Assembly (NCBI GenBank): GCA_007115705.1
Contig: QXEO01000548.1
Location: forward strand, 7,355,024-7,419,023
Length of the DNA: 64,000 nucleotides
Reading direction: 5' to 3'
DNA from: Dactylis glomerata
Taxonomy: Eukaryota > Streptophyta > Magnoliopsida > Poales > Poaceae
Part shown: in pieces, positions 55,847 through 64,000 of the stretch
How positions within the stretch are numbered: the stretch's first letter is position 1
How the letters are laid out: every line of letters starts with the position of its first letter
Notes under the pieces: generated by a model
The model's input: only the letters and a program-made list of their open reading frames with translations
The model's database searches: none
Told to the model about the DNA's origin: nothing
Position numbers and translations under genes: made by a program

Positions 55847-58800
55847 TGTAATGACCCGAAAAGTAGCAACGATTTAGGACTCGATTGCAAATAAGAGTGT
55901 TGCATTGCATGCATTTGAAAATTGTGAAAAATTAAAAACTTTGGTTTTAGGAGATATGATGGATTGAATGGGACGCTAGTGTTGAGTTTTGACTTAGGAC
56001 AACACTAGGAATTCAAATTCAAATTTCAAAGTGAATTCATATTTTCAAAATTAGGAAAACAAAATTTTGAATTATTTTGAGTGGAATCTAATGTCCATTA
56101 CTTGTTTTGTGTGAACCAAAGCTAACTTAGGTGATATGAGTTCAAAATTGAGGTTTGACTTATTCAAACTTGAATTCATATTGGAAAAAAGTAAGTAAAT
56201 AAATAAAAGACTTAATAATAAATCATCACAAGATAATAATAGAAGAACTATAATTTTATTTCTGATATCAATAGTATTCTTACATTATTATTGTACAAGG
56301 AATAGAATAATAAAATTTACATAAGAGATAAACCTAATACAAACTACAAGAAGAAAATAAAAAGAAACCTAAAATCTAAATCTTCTTATCTTGATCTTCT
56401 GAACTTGCACACATTTAACAAGCAAAGGATATAGGATAGATCCAAATGTATGATTTACAATCCACATTTACTTTAGAATCCATGATTAAATCACAGGAAC
56501 TAGTCCTGGACTTTGTGTCGAGGCAATGCAAAGTAAAAGTCACAAGTAAATAAGATCAGAGAGTATCCAGTGATCAAAGCAAACCACAGACAACCTGTAG
56601 AAACAATAGGAACATGAGACCTAGGAAACCAAGTACTGGATAGTGAACCAAGTAAAACAAAATCAAGTGTAGTATCAGTAATCTGTTGAGGACAGAGAGA
56701 CCACAAGGCAAGGAAACCAGGTGTAGTATCTGTGTACACTGGCAAATGGCCAGCAATGTAGTAAACCAAGATCAACAACACCATCTTAGATAAGACTAGG
56801 ACAAAACACATTGCACAAACCAAATAAAATTATCTCAACTTGGATTCTTTTAAAAAATAATTTAAATATGATCAATGAACACGTCACAATTCATCAAACA
56901 TGTCACATAAACAATCTATAACAATTATCAAAAATCATTAATTGCTGTCAACAAACTAGTGAAACAAACTTAATTCCAAAACCCTAAAAATTGTAGAAAT
57001 TGATTTAGGAAATTACCAAAATAGCCCCAAACCGTCATTCCATATTAGGCATATACCTTTAGCCCATACTGAGCATTGAATCCATGCTAGAGACCAACTA
57101 GAGAGACGTTATAAGCACCTTAGTCACCATATACATGGCACATAGGTGTCAGCAGCAGCATAGCCTTGGAGACCTATAAATAGGACCTCAAACTATGCCT
57201 TGAAGATCGCAAATCCTCAAAAAGCTCATAAGAAATACTCTCAGGCTAGAGATAGAGAGAAAGAGATAAAGAATCACATTGAGGCTAGAGGCTCAAGGAG
57301 AGGAACTCCAAACACACCCACTGGTGTGAAGGAGAAGATCTAGAGGAGCACTTGGAGCAAGAACATGAGCCAGGAGTATAAGAACTGCATCAGATCTTCA
57401 TCAAGCACACTTAGTTGTCTATAAAGGTTATAGCTAAAATCTTAGGAGTAGAAATAGTGAGAGGGAGTGGTAGCTATTTCCGAGAACCCTAAGTTACTGC
57501 TGTGTATCTCCAATTACTGGAGAATTTCATCAGTAAGCACTCAAAGGCCTGGCACAACTGACCATCAGAGAGCCATAGTTATAGTATTAGTGTAAGTAAT
57601 AGTAGACTTGATCATGCAACTGACAGTGCATGCACAAGTACATATGGATATAGCAGACACAGTTAAAGCAAACTTAACTAAATTACACAAACACACAAAC
57701 ATGCATATAATATGTGAGTTTTGGATGCTTAGTACATTCGTAAACAATAGCTACACATCTAAGACCCTAGAATTAACAGTTAACTAAGGAACAACAGTTA
57801 ATTGAAGATTGACAGTAACAGTTAACTGAAGAATTGAATTGATAGTAGGAGTAGATTCAGAGATCATGAGCAAGTAATCATGATCATGTCGAGTACCAGT
57901 AACCATAAGAACACCCTAGAACCTACTAGAAGCCAGTGAATCGAGAGAAACATGCAATACTGTTAACTGACAAAAACTGAAGATTTACCAAAACTTCAGA
58001 ACTAATCAAACAACATGCATTCGAGATCCTAATCATAGGAAAAGATATTAGGAACATATCAAACACTTAATTAGGACCTAATCAAGTGCAGCAAAGTCGA
58101 AACCCTAGAAATGGGGAATTGATAGAGGCAAACCCTAGATAGGATGAGCCAACAGTAGAAATTGTATGAGTAGTAGTAGTAGTATTAGAGAGGGAGAGAG
58201 CGAGGTACCTACCATGTTGACGAGGGAGCAGAGCTCACCGTCAAGCAGAGGCGTCACAGGGAGCACCCCACAGGGGGATACTTGACCTACACCTGCCAGG
58301 AGAGGACGTAGTCGAGGTAGTAGAGCAACCTAGGACCAGCCATAGTCCTAGGAGCATCGGAGAGGTCGCCGGAGTCGAGCACAACCATGATCACCAAAAC
58401 CCTAGATCCAACTAGGTATCGATTTGAGCTGTAGAGGATATAATCGAGAGGGATTTTAGGATAGGCTTATAGAGCGGAAGGAGGCGCGTCGATTGAGACC
58501 AAGGGCGACGCCAGAGCTGGCTAGAGATGGCCGGGGCGGTGAGGCGACGATGATGGAGATTTCGGTCGCCAGAGCAAGCAAGTGAGCGAGTGAGAGAGAG
58601 AGAGAGAGGTGGGCCAAGGTGGTTCAGTCCGACCGAACCGTTACGCCGGTTTTGACTTACTGAGTCTGACCAGTTGGCTCAAGGGTAAAACAGTAATTTC
58701 ATAATTACTAAAAATGCAAAAATAGGAAAGAAAACCTTAGAGACCTCAAAAAAATAAAATAAAAATAGTTTTGAACTCAGAAAATTGAGAGGAACCCATC

Positions 58801-60679
58801 TAACATAATTATAGAATCAATTGAATACTTTCATTTTTGATGAAATTTTGAATTAAAAGAAATCAAGTTAAACCTTGAAAATTCCAAATGAAATTCTAAC
58901 AAGTGTTATTGTTTTGAGTGAGAAAATTTAATTCTTATAGATATATGAAAATTCTAAAGGAATATTAAAACATTCCTAAAACAGTAGTATCACCTTTGAT
59001 TATTCTTTACCAATATACACTTTGCCGAACTCCCGCTGTCTGAACATGATTTGTTACAACCTTCTGACTATTCGAAATCCTTCCATGCTGCTCTTGAGTA
59101 TGCTGGTTGACAGATGGAGAATTTGCTATACAGTTTGTTGGTTGTTTTATTGTGTGACAAAGAAAGTGTATAGGAAGAAAGAATCAATAAAATTTGATAG
59201 TACTATTGGAACCTTACAGTTCAAATAATTGATTGAAAAACCAATAAACCCAAAAAGGAATGAGATAAATCACAAGTGAAATCATTGCATAGCATGTAGT
59301 TGCATTAGAATGTGATTTAACTTTTGAAGTATTTTCTTAAGAATTGATTGTTAATCTAGGACCCGAGGTCAAGGGTCAAGTAGAACCTTCGAACTGCATT
59401 ATCTTGCAATCGTTAGGCAAGTTCACCCTTGCACTTAATACTATTTTGTATAAACCTTTTAAAAAGGAAACACCTACACAAAACAAATTACTATTTTAAG
59501 AATAAATTGAATCACAATTGGTGGGAAATGAAATCATGGTTTTGATACAATAGAAAGTCATGTTGGGGGAGATTTCATTTTAACGAGAAAGTAATTACCC
59601 TAGGACTTAATAACAGAAAGTAGTCAGTGATTCCAAAGCATCGTACAACCCGCGCTGACCACAGATCTTGGAATGGGACAAGCAAGTCAGAAGTTTCTCC
59701 TTAGTTCCATATATCTTTAGACGACTAGGTTAGGCCGTGTTCCCGTGAGGAACTATAGTGGGTGAGATCCCGTAACGTCCCCATCTTGTGCGGCAGGATG
59801 ATTATTTTAGTGTCTCAGCAGGGATGACATCTAATCGCGGCCGTGACCGGTTTAATGTAAAAGGGTAGATTACGGAGTTAGGTAGTGCTCGACATGACCT
59901 GGAGAAATTTGGTAACAGGCCTCACACCAAAGGAAGTGTGACTAGGGCAATAAGGCCAATGACGATTTGTGGGAAAAGTAGCGCACCTCTTAAGAGTGCA
60001 TGAATGTGACATGTTACTTCCTATCCTAGAAAAGGATTGCGAACACAACGTGGAAATGAACTAAACATAAATTCTAACAACCCGTGAAGACTGATGAATT
60101 TAGATTTTAATAAAACTCTAAAACTTACCTTTTCTAACAAACTATTTTCGAAAACCAAACTTGGATGCAAATCTATGGTTACACTGCACACGCCACTTTA
60201 TAGAACTTGCTGAGTATGCCTGTACTCAATCTATATTCTTAAACCCTTTCTAGACTTTGAACTTTACAATACCGAGGAACTTAAAGCTAACCAACAGGAG
60301 GACGACGAGATATACTACGAAGAGCCGGATCTTTCAGGAGGCATAGAAGGCATATATTACATAATAGAATATAGAGTGAACAATGATGACAACAAAGAAG
60401 AAGCGTAGACATAGAATAGAATAGAAAGCATAGACTTACCTAAATAAAGTTGTGGAGCTCCGATGGTACTTAGCATAGTAGTATCCATGATCAAAAGATT
60501 AGCTATTTTGAATTTAAATTTGAATTTGAATCCTTAGTGGACCAATGAGGATATTGAAACCTTTGTACATTATTGGTTGTTAATTATGAACATGTAAAGC
60601 CGCGGACCCGCAATATTTCTGGTGTACCACTCTGAGGGATGTAATATTTGCGAATCGGTACTTTGTGAGTGTTATGTCA
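55847..60679 (+). mobile_element. Probable solo LTR of a large (LARD-like) retrotransposon
   Basis: A 4.8-kb non-coding block starts tgtaatgacccgaaaag and ends ...gagtgttatgtca, flanked by ccgac (55842-55846) and acgac (60680-60684), 4 of 5 matching. A U3-type TATA (ctataaatag, 57174-57183) precedes a transcript-like start. No PBS follows the right end. The length and lack of coding resemble the multi-kilobase LTRs of Triticeae LARD elements such as Sukkula; the family name is not established. Confidence 0.5.
57174..57183 (+). promoter_or_regulatory. TATA box in the presumed U3 of the 4.8-kb LTR
   Basis: ctataaatag is followed 25-35 bases later by a purine-rich transcript-like start ('ctcaggctagagatagagag' near 57240). 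Confidence 0.45.
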
Positions 60680-60684
60680 ACGAC

Positions 60685-61521
60685 TTGTACACTACAACAT
60701 GCAGTGATGTACTGGGTCACCGCACCGACGTTCAACTTCGGCGAGCTCCCCGCACCCCACCAGCACCCTAACCCTAAGACCTCGTCGCCGGCGAGTTTCC
60801 TCACCCCACCCGCACCCTAAGACCCTAAGTTCTATTCCCCACCTTCGTCGGCGACAATGCGGCTAGCCGTGTCGTCCCCGTCTCCGGTGAGGTCTTGTCC
60901 TCACCTGTGCCGGGGCGCCGTGGCGAGCCGCGTCGTCCCCGTCGTCGGTGAGGTTGCTTGCGTCACCCCTCCATCTTCTCTGTGGGCAGCTTCGTCTTCA
61001 TCTCCGATGGTTGTCGACCGCTGCCACTAACGGGCGTGGCCCATCGCCGCATGCGTGCCTAGCAGAGATACGCGGCACAAGGCATGCGTGCCACAGAAGG
61101 CGGCATATAGGTTTTGGCCCGCTGGAGCCGGTACAGGCCTCCACTCCGGGCAACCAAACAGGCCCTATGCCATCCGGCCCATCCCCACCATCAAGTCCCC
61201 CTTCCTGCGTCTGACTCTGACCCCGCAGCCCCACCTTCCAGCTCTTCCCCGCGGCCCCACCACCTTGGCCACTCCAACTCGCCCAGATGATGAACAGACC
61301 AAACACCTGCACCAAATCTCGCGACATGTAAAAATGGCCGATACCGGAAGCAGCAGCGAGACCCGCCGCCCGCCGATGAGTGGGTAGGCGACACAGACAC
61401 GCCCCCGAATCAAGCCCTAGCCCCGGAGGAGGAGAAGGAGGACGAATCCGGCGGTCTCCTCTTCCCTTAATAACCCTAGCCCCGACGGCGGCGGCGAGAT
61501 CTCAGGGAGCGGGAGCGAGGG
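60685..61521 (+). promoter_or_regulatory. Promoter and leader region of the kinase gene
   Basis: GC-rich and CT-rich DNA with local repeats ('gtcgtccccgtc.ccggtgaggt' at about 60870 and 60931; 'accctaaccctaagacc'). It ends in a purine-rich leader before the ATG at 61522. The long frames on both strands are low-complexity by-products. No TATA box at a convincing distance. Confidence 0.45.
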
Positions 61522-63659
61522 ATGTCGGACTCGGCGTCGATGGCTGCTGCCACAGAGGCGCGTTTCAGCAACCGCGACCTCATCGGCCGCGGTTCCTTCG
61601 GCGATGTCTACAGAGGGTTGGTTCGCTGATCCCCCACTCACGAATACAGTTTTTTTTTGCCCTTCCTCGCACGCAGAATTTTAGCTGATATGTCTCGGCG
61701 GCAGACAGTGGAGCCGTTCATTTCGCTTTTGATCGAGCGGCATTGTTGGGGGCTCGTACAGCTCATGTCGAATTGGGCATCAGCGGGCAGGATTGTGGCC
61801 AATCTAGTGGCCCCTCGTGACGTTTTTCATCACTGATTTAGTCCTGTTATTAGTAAGGTGTCAATGGTGGTTTGTTCGGGATCTGCGTGGGAAAGGATTC
61901 GATGTAAAATGCTGGGTGACGGTTTTAGGGAAACAAGCAATACTAATCGGGTCAATTTTGTGACTAGGCACACTCATCTGTACTAATTTTGTTTGAGATG
62001 GCAGGGTACCCGACTGTGATTCTATTTTGATTGTAAATCTTGTTTGAGTATCTGTCAGTATTTTGAATATCATTGCCAGTTGCAGTTTTGCTGAAGCTGG
62101 GTCTCTTTTTTTGAGGAAGAAATTTTGCACTTATAAATTGGTAGAAGCTTGTTAATGATGTGTTAGTAGCGATGAGCTCGCAACTCAGTCACCCACACAA
62201 CAGCACTGAATGCGGGTTGCTGAGTTAATAGTCAAGCGACACAAACCCTGTGCGCACGTGCACTGATTTGTCCTGTTTCGATTATTGTAGTAGAAACAAC
62301 AAAGTAAGCCACAAGTTGGAAATAGCTCTACCCTTATGTGATGTATTTTTCCGTTTCATCATCTCCTGTCCATTAAGCCAATTAAGTGGTGATTGCACAA
62401 CCGAGTGCTGTTTTCAAATACATAATGGTTATTTTGATTAGATGTCAAATGTTACGTGGATTGTCCTGTAACTTAGTGAATATAGTAGCTGTCAGAAACT
62501 TGAGTTGGTCGAGTTTGTCAGAGTTTGGTATGCAGTCTAGTGCCAGTACGTTAAATACGTTAAATGATTGTACTGTGGTGTTACTTGTGCTACTCGTTTT
62601 GCATATTATGCACATGGAGGCCAACATGTTATTTCCATAGAGGATATTTGTAAACATATCAGTAGACATTTTCTGAGCCATATGTAGCCCATGAGTTCTA
62701 TTCCTAATCCTTTTCTTTTATTTGGGATGAAACGACTTAATGCTTATGGAATATTCACTTGGTGTTCATTCACAGGTTTGACAAAGAGCTGAGCAAGGAG
62801 GTTGCAATAAAAGTTATTGATCTGGAAGAAGCGTGAGTCCTTAGCCTAATTTAAATTTTGAGTCTCTGCTCCTTAAAGTAACAAATTAATTTTATCAGGA
62901 TTTACACTATAGTTATACGTGTTATTGGTTGCATTATTTCCTGCTATTTTAACCATGCCTCCATTTACTCTAGGATGTTTGTATTATTGCGAAGTATCTT
63001 TTTTGCCATGAAAGCGTGTTTGCTTTGTAATGTCAGAAAATAGAGACTGAATGATAGCCTTATTTCATATTGGTAACTGAATTCGAGAATTTCATTCAAC
63101 TTTTTAATGCCTTTTTAACCTACTCTATGCAGCGAAGATGATATTGAAGATATCCAAAAGGTTCTTCTTCTAACTTATGAGTACTAGGTTATCATGGTAT
63201 CAATTTATGGTGCAATTAATACAGGAAGTTCTTTTTCTAAAAGGATTCCTTTCTTGTTGCAGGAGATATCTGTTTTGTCACAATGCCGATGTCCATATAT
63301 AACTGACTATTATGGTTCTTATCTTCATCAAACTAAACTGTGGATTGTAATGGAGTACATGGCTGGTGGTTCTGTTGCTGACCTAGTATGTTTTGTATAT
63401 TCTGTATCTTGATTCTCACAGCACAATAGTTAGCACCATGTAGATAGTAGATACATGTGTATTTGATGAATCATTCCAGTTTCATAATCAGTGCAAACTA
63501 CTTGGTTCAAATTGTGATGTTGCTCCGATTTATATCTCCATATGTAGCTTCAAGCTGGCCCTCCTCTGGATGAAATATCTATTGCATGCATTCTAAGGGA
63601 CTTATTACATGCAGTTGAATATCTGCATTCTGAAGGAAAGATTCACCGTGATATTAAAG
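61522..63659 (+). CDS. Ste20/germinal-centre-type Ser/Thr kinase (MAP4K-like), 5' part
   Basis: Five exons: 61522-61616, 62776-62832, 63133-63160, 63263-63385, 63548-63659. All introns are GT-AG and phases agree; the gene continues past the window. The N-terminal 139 codons hold the kinase N-lobe and start of the C-lobe: GRGSFGDVY loop (22-30), VAIKV with Lys44, the alpha-C Glu61 in QKEISVLSQC, CPYITDYYGSYLHQTKLW, the hinge MEYMAGGSVADLL, and HRDIK (134-138). The spacing and the EEAEDDIEDIQKEI helix are those of plant germinal-centre kinases (MAP4K alpha and SIK1-like group), which act in growth and stress signalling. The start is close to the glycine loop, as usual in the family. Looks intact as far as seen. 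Confidence 0.92.
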
Positions 63660-64000
63660 GTCTTGATTACTACTCTCCTTTATTGTTTCTCATCCGCATT
63701 TGTATCGCAAACATGACTACTGCTTTGAGAAAATGCAAATGTGGTAACCTCTAGAAGGCTAGCTCCTAAGCAGCATCAACCTTCTGAGTATGTAATCTGG
63801 AACTGATCCTACTACCAACTACCAAGCTGTGTTTGCTTCTGGCGGTCATGGGCAATTTCTCGAGAAACTCAAGATTGATCCCTTGTTCTTAGTGTGTTAG
63901 ATCTCCCTTTGTAGTTGATTATCCCTTCCTGCCTCCATTCCCGTGGCTGTTATCACCGCTGTAGTCAGCTCTAGCACCACTTCGTTCAACCAACGCGAGG

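Noticed and set aside
55144..55914. A 256-codon minus-strand frame
   Set aside because: Low-complexity Arg/Gly/Pro content, crosses the proposed LTR boundary at 55847, no family seen.
60685..61330. Telomere-like 'accctaaccctaag' words
   Set aside because: Only two or three units and embedded in a GC-rich leader; not an interstitial telomere array.
1..64000. CRISPR arrays, operons, ribosome-binding sites
   Set aside because: The window is plant nuclear DNA with spliced genes; no regularly spaced short repeats were seen.

Overview
The window is nuclear DNA of a grass, most likely a member of the Triticeae (wheat, barley, Aegilops and relatives). The basis is intron-containing plant genes with GT-AG introns, a plant tRNA-His, Stowaway MITEs, a BARE/WIS/Angela-type Copia LTR, and Gypsy LTRs that begin with the 'gatacgtctccaacgtat' type of terminus. 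The species cannot be read from the sequence alone.

Layout. 1-1030 is the end of an LTR and 1483-1811 a GRF zinc-finger gene fragment on the minus strand. 2914-10510 is a complete 15-exon gene for the splicing helicase PRP16 (DEAH box, 1263 aa by my exon model), with a hAT-like element in its largest intron. A tRNA-His (GTG) gene lies at 11202-11272 on the minus strand. 14850-17114 and 19286-22550 are two tandem paralogues of the plant mobile domain (PMD / MAIN-like) family with matching exon structure. 24809-26299 (minus) is an FBD/LRR F-box-family gene without a visible F-box, whose stop codon lies inside a MITE. 61522 onward is the 5' half of a Ste20/germinal-centre-type protein kinase gene (MAP4K-like) that runs off the window.

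27.0-60.7 kb is almost entirely transposon, and the insertion order can be read from target-site duplications. A LINE (pieces 27034-29413 and 51998-about 54430) was split by an Athila-like, gag-protease-only Gypsy element (29414-51997, TSD accct). That element carries a third, divergent LTR and a truncated second gag copy, best explained by nesting plus a later deletion. Its right-hand LTR was then hit by a BARE-type element that is now a solo LTR (39879-41564, TSD tgacc), and by a Tat-lineage Gypsy element with dual RNase H (41975-50783, TSD ctcca). A further solo LTR of about 4.8 kb (55847-60679) lies next to the kinase gene.

The most unusual item is inside the Tat-lineage element. Between pol and the 3' LTR, on the opposite strand, is a gene-like unit (43361-43944) with its own TATA box and leader. 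It encodes two AT-hooks and a B3-like DNA-binding domain and is broken only by a one-base slip in an A7 run. By contrast, the element's pol carries five in-frame stops and a lost integrase catalytic Asp.
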